From: Bacteroidales bacterium
GTDB lineage: Bacteria > Bacteroidota > Bacteroidia > Bacteroidales > UBA932
Length of the DNA: 43,381 nt
Reading direction: 5' to 3'
NCBI GenBank assembly: GCA_017546585.1
Contig: JAFYWC010000010.1
Coordinates: 1 to 43,381, forward strand
Each line of letters starts with the position of its first letter. The first letter of the stretch is position 1. Shown piece by piece: positions 17,901 to 26,086 of this stretch. The position numbers were made by a program, and so were the translations under genes. The notes beneath the pieces were generated by a model. It was not told where the DNA came from. It was given only the letters and a program-made list of their open reading frames with translations, and searched no databases.

Positions 17901-19487
17901 ATGATTATGAGAGGTAGATTGACAATGATGCTGGCGATATTGGTACTGATGTCGTGCAGCAAGGAAGACGCCTATAAAGGGCGTGGCATCGATTTTAATT
18001 ATGGCCGTGAACTCGAACACGAAATGATTGTCCTCGGCGACCGTCTTGAGAATCCTTACAAGACGGAGAATATTTCAAAGGCCATCAGATCCCTATATCC
18101 TACCAAGGCCGATAGAGTGGATGTGAAGACTACCAATCTTTATGTCCGTTTCCTTCCGGCAGATGACAGACAATATGACCAGCTTATCGAGATGGGACTG
18201 GAACTTGTTGATCATCCTTTGGACTACGACATCGTCGTTGACGGCGACTGGTATCACGATCCTGACGTTCCGGAAGAGGATGTGACCTGGCAGTATGCAG
18301 TCGTATCGCCGGACTTTCAGTTTCCGGATATAAGATATGAGATTATAGATGAATGTCATATCTCAGAGAACAATCCAGGAACAAGAGCAGATGACGGTAT
18401 TGATTGGGCTGCCGTGGAAAGAGAGGCCTATATGCTTACAGGTAATTCTGACAGGCTCCTGGAGGCAGGTTTTACAAAGGCTTCAGGAAAGGCCTGCCCT
18501 TCCGGAAGAATTACCATTGTGGATGAACATTCGAACGGAGGCAAGCCCTTCGGCGTGGCCGGAGTGAGAGTGTCCTGCAATTCCTTTGTAAAATTCGCTG
18601 AAGCATACACCGACAGGGACGGATATTATGAGATGGACAAGAGCTTCTCTTCGGAACTGCGATATAGGCTCGTGTTCAAGAACCAGTCTGGATTTTCGAT
18701 AGGCTTCAACCTTGTGATGGTTCCGGCATCAGTCTCTACTCTGGGAAAATCAGGACCGGAAGGTGTGAATATGACCGTTACCAAAGAGTCTGAGACAAAG
18801 CTGTATAATCGCTGCGTTGTCAACAATGCCGCATATGACTATATTTCCAGATGCAGAGCGGAAGACCTCTCTTTGACGACCCCTCCGAATGATATCCGCA
18901 TTTGGATATTCAATAAACTAGGCGCCAGCAGCGCTGTGATGCTTCACCACGGTGCCATACTGGAGAGTGACCTGATAAAATCATATCTCGGAAAGTTCGC
19001 CCCTCTTGTAGAGTTCTTTTTGCCTGACCTCACTTTGGGTCTTGACGAGAGGAACGATTACAGAAGCATATACTCGGTCACTTGTCACGAACTGGCTCAT
19101 ACCAGTCATTTCGCAAAAGCGGGGACTGAATATTGGGACAAGTATATACGATATATCATCGAGTCTTTTGTCCTTCAAGGCGGCGAAGCTTACGGCGATG
19201 GAACAAGGACAGGAGCCGGTTATTGTGAGGTAGGTGAGATGTGGGCTTATTACCTTGAGTCAAAGATGTATAAGGAACGTTATGGCGGCTCTTTCCCGTC
19301 TTTCGGCACATCCTACTGGTTCTATCCCCAGATCTTCCGTTATCTCGATGAAAGAGGTCTGTCTGCGTCACAGATATTGGCAGTACTGGATAGTTCCGTG
19401 ACTTCAAAGGCAGAACTCAAATCCCGTCTTCTTCTCGCATATCCACATAAAAGAACCATCATAGAACAGGTTTTCAGCAGGTATTAA
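17901..19487 (+). CDS. zincin-like lipoprotein of the fimbrial locus
   Basis: A 528-aa lipoprotein with SPII signal RLTMMLAILVLMSC. The start may be ATG 17901 or the third codon, ATG 17907. The middle (about 195-250) looks like a carboxypeptidase-regulatory Ig-like repeat (GRITIVDEHSNGGKPFGVAG, then TDRDGYYEMDKSF). The C-terminal half has HELAHTSHF (His396, Glu397, His400) and a downstream Glu (443 or 446 in EVGEMW) that could be the third zinc ligand, so a gluzincin-type metallopeptidase is plausible. It lies one base upstream of DUF3575 and begins the pilus gene run. A role in processing pilins or the surface is inference. Confidence 0.75.
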   Translation: MIMRGRLTMMLAILVLMSCSKEDAYKGRGIDFNYGRELEHEMIVLGDRLENPYKTENISKAIRSLYPTKADRVDVKTTNLYVRFLPADDRQYDQLIEMGLELVDHPLDYDIVVDGDWYHDPDVPEEDVTWQYAVVSPDFQFPDIRYEIIDECHISENNPGTRADDGIDWAAVEREAYMLTGNSDRLLEAGFTKASGKACPSGRITIVDEHSNGGKPFGVAGVRVSCNSFVKFAEAYTDRDGYYEMDKSFSSELRYRLVFKNQSGFSIGFNLVMVPASVSTLGKSGPEGVNMTVTKESETKLYNRCVVNNAAYDYISRCRAEDLSLTTPPNDIRIWIFNKLGASSAVMLHHGAILESDLIKSYLGKFAPLVEFFLPDLTLGLDERNDYRSIYSVTCHELAHTSHFAKAGTEYWDKYIRYIIESFVLQGGEAYGDGTRTGAGYCEVGEMWAYYLESKMYKERYGGSFPSFGTSYWFYPQIFRYLDERGLSASQILAVLDSSVTSKAELKSRLLLAYPHKRTIIEQVFSRY

Positions 19488-19488
19488 A

Positions 19489-20049
19489 ATGAAAAGGATC
19501 TTATCTGTATTTGCGGCATTGTTTCTAATGTCGTCCCTACCTGCTGTTGCCCAGAAGTTCAGCGTATCTACAAATGTATTGGATTATGCCTGCCTGGGAA
19601 CATTGAATATGGATGCTTCATATTCGTTGTCAAGAAGGTGGAGCCTTACCCTCGGAATGAAATACAACCCGTTTACATACAATTCCGGTGAGCCGGACAG
19701 GCAGTTCCAATACCGTCAGCAGTCTTATTCGGTCGGAGCCAGATTATGGCCCTGGCATACGCTCTCCGGCTGCTGGTTCGCGTCACGATTAAGGTATCAG
19801 GAATACAATATCGGAGGAATTTGGTCGCGTGAAACTGAAGAGGGAGACAGGGTGGGAGTCGGACTATACTCCGGATATACGCATATGCTGTCTAAACATT
19901 TCAATATAGAGTTCGGACTGGGATTCTGGAGCGGAATCACATTCTATAACCGCTATTCCTGCCCGTTGTGTGGCCTCACTGTCCAGTCGGGAAGAAAGTA
20001 CTTTCTCCTTCCGGATGAACTTATGATATCGATTGCCTATGTCTTCTGA
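19489..20049 (+). CDS. DUF3575 protein of the fimbrial locus
   Basis: A 186-aa exported protein with a signal peptide (MKRILSVFAALFLMSSLPAVAQ) and a small beta-barrel-like body: VSTNVLDYACLGTLNMDASY, alternating aromatic strands, and an IAYVF end. This is the DUF3575 family, commonly found in Bacteroidales fimbrial loci. The function is unproven; an outer-membrane location is likely. It overlaps the next gene by 11 bp. Confidence 0.85.
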   Translation: MKRILSVFAALFLMSSLPAVAQKFSVSTNVLDYACLGTLNMDASYSLSRRWSLTLGMKYNPFTYNSGEPDRQFQYRQQSYSVGARLWPWHTLSGCWFASRLRYQEYNIGGIWSRETEEGDRVGVGLYSGYTHMLSKHFNIEFGLGFWSGITFYNRYSCPLCGLTVQSGRKYFLLPDELMISIAYVF

Positions 20050-21928
20050 AACCCGCTTGCTTGTACTGCTGATACTGGTTGCGATGGTTTCCTGTGCGCC
20101 ACATCGTAAGATACAGCGTATCCGTGACAGGCAGGTGCAGATGGGGCTGTCTGTTTCAGATGAGAAACCTGTGGATCCGGAAGAGGATAGAGGTGTAGAA
20201 ATCGATAGCATCAGAGGGACCTTGTCTGACGGGCCTTTGATAATGAACGCGATACGTGATTCCGAAACCGGTGAGATGGTGGCTACTGACGTTATCAGCG
20301 CCTCCAAGGTTACCGCTCGCTTCAGGAATGTTGCCGAGAGGGCTGGATACGTGTCAATTTCCTTTGATGTGACCGTCCCGGCAGAGATGGCTGACTCCAA
20401 GTGGCAGCTGAAGATCAGGCCTTTTATGGCCATACAGGAGGATACTCTTGCTCTTGATCCGCTATACATAACCGGAGCCAACTACCGAGCTGCCCAGTTG
20501 CGCGGATATCAGCGTTACAGAGCCTTCCTGAACTCGATCATCACGGATACGACCGACTTCATACGCATAGGCCAATTGGAGATATTCCTTGAACGTCATT
20601 ATCCGGAGACTTATGCTATGAAAAGAGATTCCTCGCTCATATCCGAGCCTGAGGCTGAAAACCTTTTCGGAGTGACTCAAAGGGATGCCCTGATGCATTA
20701 CAGCAGGAGCCTGAAATGGCACAGGAACGAAAGGAAGAAAAGCAGGATAGACTTGATGTACAGGAAATATGTAAAGGATCCTATAATAAGGGAAGGGATC
20801 CGGCTTGACACGGTTCTGATAGGCACGGAAGGGGATTTCATATACAGATATGAACATACTTTCAGGAGCCGTCCGAAGCTGAAGAAAGTGATGATTTCTC
20901 TGAAAGGAAGTCTGTATGAGCGGGGAGAGCAGATATTGGAACTTCCTTTTCCTGACGACCTTACGTTCTATATCAGTTCTTTGTCGACTCTTGCTGATGA
21001 CAGACCGAAATACAGGATGATAGTACTGGAAAGAGCGGTGTTCGACAATACGAAGGCACTGATTGACTTTAGACAAGGAAGTTCGGAAGTCGATACTACT
21101 ATGGGTGACAATGCGTCGGAGATGGCCAGGGTGCGCCGGTGTATAGATGACGTGTTCGCGAGGGATGAGTTCGTTCTGGATTCACTGGTAATCGTGGCCT
21201 CCTGCTCTCCGGAAGGCGCATACTCGCTCAACAGGAGACTGTCCAAGGAGAGATCAGAGTCTGTGATGAGATTCATCGGAGAATATGTTCCGGAAGAGTG
21301 GCGTGACAGCCTGAAGGCATCGCAACTTCCGGAGAATTGGGAGCAGCTTTCGCGACTGGTAGAGAATGATACTGTGATCGCTGAAGCCCATAGAAAAAAG
21401 ATCGTAAAGATGATTGAAGAGATGAAGAATCCGGACGATACGGAACGTAAACTATCGGGTATGAAGGAGTACAGATATATGCGCGAAAAGCTTTATCCAA
21501 AGTTGAGGAGCGTGCGTTTCGACTTCTATCTGCATAGAGCAGGAATGGTCAAGGATACTATTCATACCACCGAGTTGGATACTGTATATATGGCTGGAAT
21601 ACAGGCTCTTAAAGAACTTGATTACAAGAGGGCCGTGACGCTTCTTCGTCCTTATGACGACTATAACTCTGCGTTGGCATTTATGTCGGCTGACTATAAC
21701 CATTCTGCACTTGATGTGCTGGACAGACTGGATGATGCAGATCCTAAGGTGTGCTACCTGAAGGCGATGGTACTCTCCAGACTTGGGCAGCATCAGGAGG
21801 CGGTGAAATATTTTGAGTTGTGCCTGGCTTATGACCCGTATATGGAGCATAGGGCAAACCTCGACCCTGAAATGTATATGATTGTAAAACAAAGACAAAA
21901 CAACCTTAACACACACAATTATGATTAA
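20039..21928 (+). CDS. DUF3868-type lipoprotein with C-terminal OmpA-like region
   Basis: A 629-aa protein. I start it at ATG 20039 (MSSETRLLVLLILVAMVSC, lipid Cys19). A TTG at 20033 would also be in frame but is weaker. The N-terminal beta-rich half fits DUF3868, seen beside DUF3575 in pilus loci. Around residues 385-410 the SPEGAYSLNRRLSKERSESV segment resembles an OmpA C-terminal peptidoglycan-binding repeat. The C-terminus (about 510-600) is helical and TPR-like (ALKELDYKRAVTLLRPY, LGQHQEAVKYFELCLAYDP). It may link the pilus machinery to the cell wall. It overlaps fimA by 8 bp. Confidence 0.82.
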   Translation: MSSETRLLVLLILVAMVSCAPHRKIQRIRDRQVQMGLSVSDEKPVDPEEDRGVEIDSIRGTLSDGPLIMNAIRDSETGEMVATDVISASKVTARFRNVAERAGYVSISFDVTVPAEMADSKWQLKIRPFMAIQEDTLALDPLYITGANYRAAQLRGYQRYRAFLNSIITDTTDFIRIGQLEIFLERHYPETYAMKRDSSLISEPEAENLFGVTQRDALMHYSRSLKWHRNERKKSRIDLMYRKYVKDPIIREGIRLDTVLIGTEGDFIYRYEHTFRSRPKLKKVMISLKGSLYERGEQILELPFPDDLTFYISSLSTLADDRPKYRMIVLERAVFDNTKALIDFRQGSSEVDTTMGDNASEMARVRRCIDDVFARDEFVLDSLVIVASCSPEGAYSLNRRLSKERSESVMRFIGEYVPEEWRDSLKASQLPENWEQLSRLVENDTVIAEAHRKKIVKMIEEMKNPDDTERKLSGMKEYRYMREKLYPKLRSVRFDFYLHRAGMVKDTIHTTELDTVYMAGIQALKELDYKRAVTLLRPYDDYNSALAFMSADYNHSALDVLDRLDDADPKVCYLKAMVLSRLGQHQEAVKYFELCLAYDPYMEHRANLDPEMYMIVKQRQNNLNTHNYD

Positions 21929-22865
21929 AAAGATTTATTTTGCGGCTTGCGCAGCCGCTGCCCTGGTGGGCTGTAATGAAAAGATGGCAGAGATGCCCGA
22001 GAATGCATCCGAATCGGTTCAGTTGACGGTAAGTGTTCCGATAGTCAGTACGAAGGTAATGAGTACACCTCCGGAAGACGGTGTGGAGACGCTTCAGATC
22101 CTTGTATTCAATGAATACGGTCTGATGGAACATACCGAGTATAAGACAGGAAGCAGCATCACGATGACTTGTACTACAGGAGACAAGACCATTGCTGCAA
22201 TCGTTAATGCGCCAAAGGAAACTGATGTACTGACCCTTGATGAACTGAAAGAGAGAACCTTCGATCTCAATGTCCTGACATCTGAAACACTTGTTATGTT
22301 CGGAACAAAGGATGTTACGCTTTCGGCAAATACTGAAGTCGAGGTGCCGGTGACGAGAATTCCTGCCAGAGTCGTGCTGAGCAGCGTGACATTTGATCTG
22401 CAGCTTGCGCAGCCAGAGAAAGTTTCCTTCTACATCAATGCGGTGTATCTTGTCAATGTAGCTGCAAATGCTTCTTTTGGTGGCGGCTGGACTCCGAAGG
22501 ATTGGTATCATCTGGGCAGATATAATGAAAGCCGAACCTTGGATTTCCTTTATGATTCTGTTGCAAGCGCAGCTGCTCCTACTGCATTGTCGGACACCTA
22601 TGAAACCCCTCATTATTTCTATTGTCTTCCTAACAATACTGAGACAAAGACACGTCTTGTCATTGAGACGATGATCGCTGGCGAGATTTATTATTACCCG
22701 ATTACATTGGATAAGGTGGAATCCAACAAGTCTTATTCGTACAATGTGACGCTCAACCACCTGGGAACAGATTCTCCGGACAAGCCGCTTGAGTTCGGCA
22801 GAGCAACCTTTACAGTAGATGTTAAACCTTGGGAAGTTCTTGATACTGAGGATATTGTTTTATAA
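21921..22865 (+). CDS. FimA/Mfa1-like fimbrillin (type V pilus subunit)
   Basis: A 314-aa lipoprotein precursor with signal MIKKIYFAACAAAALVGC (Cys18). The body matches the FimA/Mfa1-like fold: an N-terminal beta domain (ESVQLTVSVPI, then VETLQILVFNEYGLMEH), the TTGDKTIAAIVNAPKE segment, and a C-terminal beta strand (VDVKPWEVLD) that in known type V pilins is the donor-strand end. In Porphyromonas such proteins are lipidated, exported and cut by an Arg-gingipain before assembly; no clear cleavage site is assigned here. Neighbours on both sides are fimbrial. The FimA-like anchor follows at a 14-bp gap. Confidence 0.85.
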   Translation: MIKKIYFAACAAAALVGCNEKMAEMPENASESVQLTVSVPIVSTKVMSTPPEDGVETLQILVFNEYGLMEHTEYKTGSSITMTCTTGDKTIAAIVNAPKETDVLTLDELKERTFDLNVLTSETLVMFGTKDVTLSANTEVEVPVTRIPARVVLSSVTFDLQLAQPEKVSFYINAVYLVNVAANASFGGGWTPKDWYHLGRYNESRTLDFLYDSVASAAAPTALSDTYETPHYFYCLPNNTETKTRLVIETMIAGEIYYYPITLDKVESNKSYSYNVTLNHLGTDSPDKPLEFGRATFTVDVKPWEVLDTEDIVL

Positions 22866-22879
22866 TAGGAGATAATGAT

Positions 22880-23656
22880 ATGAAGCTTTCAGGAGCATTT
22901 GCTGCAATCTGTGGAATAATTCTTTTTCTAAGCTGTTCAATAAAAGAGGACAGAAGCGGCTGCCCGTGCAGGCTGGTGTTTGATTTCAGCAAGGTGGATA
23001 CTTCTGTCGTGACATCTGTGGATATGCTGGTAACTGCTTCTGACGGCTTTGTGTTCCGTAAGACAATCCAGGTTGAAGAGTTCGAGTCGCCGTACACAGT
23101 GTCAGTCCCTAGGGGAGAGGTGAATGTGTCTGGGTTCTCAGGAGCGGAAGGCTATGTGGATGCAGACGGAACGTTGCGCATTCCTGAAGGTGATCTCTGC
23201 CCGAGAGTGAATATGTACAATTCGACAGTGATGGCTGACGCAGAAATGGTAAGAGATACCGTGTTCCTACACAAGAATCACAGTGTGATGACCATCTTCA
23301 TCGAGTCCGAAGAAGAGTTCCCGTTCCGTATATCGGTGACAGGAAGCATAGACGGATACGATCGGTATGGCTGTCCGTCAGAGGGAGCATTCAGATATTC
23401 GCCTCGGAAAGGGGATGACGGATCTTTCGCTGTGTCGGTCCCACGACAAGTAGACAACTCGTTGAGGCTGGAGGTGAATGACGGTATGGATGTGCTCAAG
23501 GTCTTCGCGTTGGGAGAGTATCTGCATATGTCGGGCTTTGATTGGGAAGCCGGTGATCTTGAGGATGTTACCGTGAGTATTGACTATTCGTTGACGCGCT
23601 TGTCGCTTATTGTGGAGGGCTGGGATGAAGAGTATTTCTTTGATGTGGTCATCTAA
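22880..23656 (+). CDS. FimB/Mfa2-like fimbrial anchor lipoprotein
   Basis: A 258-aa lipoprotein; MKLSGAFAAICGIILFLSC places the lipid Cys at residue 19. The mature N-terminus, SIKEDRSGCPCRLVFDFS, is the hallmark of FimB/Mfa2 anchors (acidic/polar, paired Cys, then the first beta strand). Members anchor the pilus base in the outer membrane and limit fibre length. An AGGAGA site precedes the ATG. It is the last gene of the locus. Confidence 0.86.
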   Translation: MKLSGAFAAICGIILFLSCSIKEDRSGCPCRLVFDFSKVDTSVVTSVDMLVTASDGFVFRKTIQVEEFESPYTVSVPRGEVNVSGFSGAEGYVDADGTLRIPEGDLCPRVNMYNSTVMADAEMVRDTVFLHKNHSVMTIFIESEEEFPFRISVTGSIDGYDRYGCPSEGAFRYSPRKGDDGSFAVSVPRQVDNSLRLEVNDGMDVLKVFALGEYLHMSGFDWEAGDLEDVTVSIDYSLTRLSLIVEGWDEEYFFDVVI

Positions 23657-23696
23657 GGAAAATGAAAAATATAGTTCGTTATTCAAAAACATTTTA

Positions 23697-23704
23697 TATC
23701 TTTG
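23697..23704 (+). promoter_or_regulatory. tRNA-Leu promoter -7 box
   Basis: TATCTTTG at 23697-23704, 15 bp before the tRNA 5' end. A near-consensus TTCG lies about 19 bp upstream. Confidence 0.75.
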
Positions 23705-23719
23705 TCCCCGCTTTTGCAA

Positions 23720-23800
23720 GCCCGAGTGGTGAAATGGTAGACACGCTCGTTTCAGGTGCGAGTGCTTCACGGCGTGTAGGTTCGACTCCTATCTCGGGCA
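23720..23800 (+). tRNA. tRNA-Leu (anticodon CAG)
   Basis: The acceptor stem GCCCGAG pairs with CTCGGGC (23793-23799). The anticodon arm CTCGT/GCGAG closes a TTCAGGT loop with anticodon CAG. A long variable arm marks a class II tRNA, and the T loop reads TTCGACT. CCA is not encoded. Confidence 0.95.
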
Positions 23801-23804
23801 CATT

Positions 23805-23836
23805 TTAAAAAATCCGGTCATATGGCCGGATTTTCT
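23805..23836 (+). terminator. terminator after tRNA-Leu
   Basis: A near-perfect palindrome (AAAATCCGG ... CCGGATTTT) with one G-T wobble, ending in TTTTCTTGTTTTT. Confidence 0.85.
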
Positions 23837-23876
23837 TGTTTTTATGACTATCTTTACGAAACACAACTTGTATTGT

Positions 23877-24803
23877 ATGAAGATAGTTTTTCTAGATGCG
23901 GCTACGATGGGCAATGTGTCCTTCGAACCGTTCGAAGCATTGGGCGATTTCGTCAGATATGAACATTCCACTCCTGAAGAGGCTCGTGAAAGAGTTAAGG
24001 ATATCGATGTCCTTCTCATCAACAAAGTTCTTGTGAATAAGGAACTTATTGACTCGGCCCCAAATCTCAAGCTTATATGTATCGCAGCAACAGGTGTGAA
24101 CAACATCGATGTGGAGTATGCTGCGTCCAAGGGTATCCCTGTACGCAATGCGGTAGGATATTCGACTGATTCTGTGGTCCAGTCCACATATATGCACATC
24201 CTTTCCCTTGTCGGAGGCGGCCAGTATTTCGACAACAGCGTGAAGTCCGGCTCGTATTCCCGCAGCGGAATGTTCACCGATCCTAACTGGAACTGGTGGG
24301 AACTTTCCGGCAAGACAATCGGTATCATCGGCCTTGGAAACATCGGAAAGAAGGTAGCCCAGATTGCAGAAGCCTTCGGTATGAAGGTGTGCTACTTCTC
24401 GACTTCCGGCACAAGCCACTGCAAGGATTATCCTTCTCTTCCTCTCGAAGAGCTTCTTGCGGTATCTGATATAGTATCCATCCACGCACCTCTAAACGAA
24501 AGGACTTTGAATCTTATCGGCGCAGAGCAGCTGTCAATGATGAAGCCGTCTGCCTATCTTGTGAATATGGGACGCGGTGCCATCGTGGTCGAGCAGGATC
24601 TTGCTGATGCCGTGGACAATGGGGTAATTGCCGGTGCAGGAATGGATGTCTTTGTTACAGAACCTATTCCGGAAGATCATCCTTATCTCAAGATGGCCCA
24701 TCCGGAGCGTATGAGACTTGCTCCGCACGTGGCTTGGGCAAGCGTTGAGGCACGTCAGCGCCTCGTAGGCATTATGGCGGAGAACATAAAGAAAGGCTGG
24801 TAG
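23877..24803 (+). CDS. D-2-hydroxyacid dehydrogenase
   Basis: A 308-aa NAD-dependent dehydrogenase of the D-isomer-specific family. The Rossmann glycine motif is IGIIGLGNIGKKVA, and the Arg-Glu-His catalytic set is placed by NERTLNL, LVNMGRGAIV and the C-terminal LAPHVAWAS. It could act as a glycerate, hydroxypyruvate or D-lactate-type enzyme; the substrate is not determinable. I start it at ATG 23877 (MKIVFLDAATMGN). An upstream ATG at 23844 lies inside the promoter region (TATCTTTA at 23849). It is monocistronic. Confidence 0.9.
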   Translation: MKIVFLDAATMGNVSFEPFEALGDFVRYEHSTPEEARERVKDIDVLLINKVLVNKELIDSAPNLKLICIAATGVNNIDVEYAASKGIPVRNAVGYSTDSVVQSTYMHILSLVGGGQYFDNSVKSGSYSRSGMFTDPNWNWWELSGKTIGIIGLGNIGKKVAQIAEAFGMKVCYFSTSGTSHCKDYPSLPLEELLAVSDIVSIHAPLNERTLNLIGAEQLSMMKPSAYLVNMGRGAIVVEQDLADAVDNGVIAGAGMDVFVTEPIPEDHPYLKMAHPERMRLAPHVAWASVEARQRLVGIMAENIKKGW

Positions 24804-24826
24804 TCTTCCTTGAACGTGATATAACG

Positions 24827-24857
24827 AAAAAAGCACTGAATTTCTTCAGTGCTTTTT
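24827..24857. terminator. bidirectional terminator between the dehydrogenase and tRNA-Asn genes
   Basis: AAAAAAGCACTGAA (24827-24840), loop TTTC, and TTCAGTGCTTTTT (24845-24857) form a 12-bp-plus stem. It has a T tract on both strands, so it can stop the dehydrogenase transcript and the converging tRNA transcript. Confidence 0.9.
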
Positions 24858-24861
24858 CTTG

Positions 24862-24935
24862 CTCCCGAACTTGGACTTGAACCAAGGACCCTCTGATTAA
24901 CAGTCAGATGCTCTAACCAACTGAGCTATTCGGGA
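24862..24935 (-). tRNA. tRNA-Asn (anticodon GTT), copy 2 of the tandem
   Basis: A 74-nt cloverleaf on the minus strand: acceptor TCCCGAA/TTCGGGA, D arm TAGCTCAGTTGGTTAGAGC, anticodon loop CTGTTAA giving GTT, and T arm GGTTCAAGTCC. CCA is not encoded. It is identical to the copy 93 bp upstream. Confidence 0.96.
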
Positions 24936-24954
24936 ATTTGTATTTATGTTTTTG

Positions 24955-25028
24955 CTCCCGAACTTGGACTTGAACCAAGGACCCTCTGATTAACAGTCAG
25001 ATGCTCTAACCAACTGAGCTATTCGGGA
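24955..25028 (-). tRNA. tRNA-Asn (anticodon GTT), copy 1 of the tandem
   Basis: A 74-nt sequence identical to the following gene, with anticodon GTT. It is the promoter-proximal copy on the minus strand. Confidence 0.96.
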
Positions 25029-25067
25029 ATGTCATTTCGCAAACGTTATTTTTGTCGTTTGGGACGG

Positions 25068-25098
25068 CAAATGTACGAACAAATTTTTAACTGACAAA
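25068..25098 (-). promoter_or_regulatory. promoter of the tandem tRNA-Asn genes
   Basis: On the minus strand TTTG (25095-25098) and TACATTTG (25068-25075) are separated by 19 bp, a textbook Bacteroidota promoter, about 40 bp before the first tRNA. Confidence 0.85.
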
Positions 25099-25127
25099 CT
25101 TTTTCGCGATTTTTTTTGATTTTTTTG

Positions 25128-25135
25128 TACCTTTG
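25128..25135 (+). promoter_or_regulatory. promoter -7 box for the HU-CCDC81-type gene
   Basis: TACCTTTG at 25128-25135, in an A/T-rich region 48 bp before the ATG. A -33 element is not clear. Confidence 0.6.
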
Positions 25136-25182
25136 TGTCGATTTAAGTCAAAAACACGTTTCCGGACGTTAAACATCATCAT

Positions 25183-26073
25183 ATGGATATCGATCTTTTA
25201 TCAAAAATGGTCAAGGAACTTATCCTTGACAATGACAGGGTAGTACTTCCGGGTTTGGGCTGCTTTGTGGCAGAAATTGTCCCATCTACCTTTTCAGATA
25301 AGGGCTATACCATAAATCCGCCTTATCGTAGACTCTATTTCAGGGCAAAGCCGGATCAGGATGATGCTCTCATTCGTTTTTATGCAGCTTCCAACAATGT
25401 GGAGATGGAACTGGCTGACAAGATCATCAACGATTTCATCGCAGAAATGAAGCCGGTCCTTTATTCAAAGAAGAATATCGTCTTCCCCGGTCTCGGCAGA
25501 TTGAGGGCGACCAAGGAGAATGCGGTGTTCTTTGTAGCTGATGAAGATCTGGATATCTATCCTGACGGATTCGGACTGGAACCGGTTTCTCTCAAGACTC
25601 ATCAGGAGTCGCCGGAAGAGGTTACGGCAGCGGTTGAAGGCTTGAAGTCAATGCTTGAAGTAGCTGTGCCGGCAGAACCGGTGGCAGAACCAGTGGCTGA
25701 ACCGGTAGCAGAATCAGAACCGGTTGTAGAACCTGAGCCAGTTGCTGAACCTGAACCAGTTGCTGAACCGGAGCTTGTTGCAGAACCGGAGCCGCTGGCA
25801 GAACCGGTGGTTGTGGAGCCGGTTGCAGAGATTAATCCGGAAAGAGTTCGTGAGCCGCTTGGACTGATGCCATACGATGATGAGGAGGAGATGGAGGAAG
25901 TGCCGGCAGGACCGAGCCCGCTCAGACCGGTCCTCATCGCGGTTCTTGTGATTCTTGCAATTGCTGCTCTGGCTCTAGTTGCATTCACGGTGGTATCCCG
26001 CGTGTGTCCAGAATGGATCGACAGCCTTCTCTATTCGCAGGAAGAGTTGGAGATCATAAAGAACTATCTGTAA
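25183..26073 (+). CDS. HU-CCDC81-type domain protein with Pro/Glu repeat and one TM segment
   Basis: 296 aa. The first 140 residues carry two tandem HU-like units of the bacterial CCDC81 type: VLPGLGCFVAEIV and the repeat IVFPGLGRLRATKE, each followed by conserved aromatic strands. Then comes a Pro-Val-Ala-Glu repeat (about residues 164-220, PVAEPVAEP type, DNA 25670-25830), and a single transmembrane helix near 247-270 (VLIAVLVILAIAALALVAF). In many Bacteroidota relatives the C-terminus is a periplasmic SPOR domain; here only about 25 residues follow the helix. The topology suggests a cytoplasmic HU region tethered to the inner membrane. DNA or division-site binding is inference. Confidence 0.78.
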   Translation: MDIDLLSKMVKELILDNDRVVLPGLGCFVAEIVPSTFSDKGYTINPPYRRLYFRAKPDQDDALIRFYAASNNVEMELADKIINDFIAEMKPVLYSKKNIVFPGLGRLRATKENAVFFVADEDLDIYPDGFGLEPVSLKTHQESPEEVTAAVEGLKSMLEVAVPAEPVAEPVAEPVAESEPVVEPEPVAEPEPVAEPELVAEPEPLAEPVVVEPVAEINPERVREPLGLMPYDDEEEMEEVPAGPSPLRPVLIAVLVILAIAALALVAFTVVSRVCPEWIDSLLYSQEELEIIKNYL

Positions 26074-26086
26074 ACGAAAAGATTCT

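Noticed and set aside
20033-20038. TTG start for the DUF3868-type gene
   Set aside because: An ATG two codons later gives a normal lipoprotein signal.
25602-25988. Antisense open frame rich in Ser, Gly and Thr
   Set aside because: It is the complement of the Pro-Val-Ala-Glu repeat and of conserved coding sequence.
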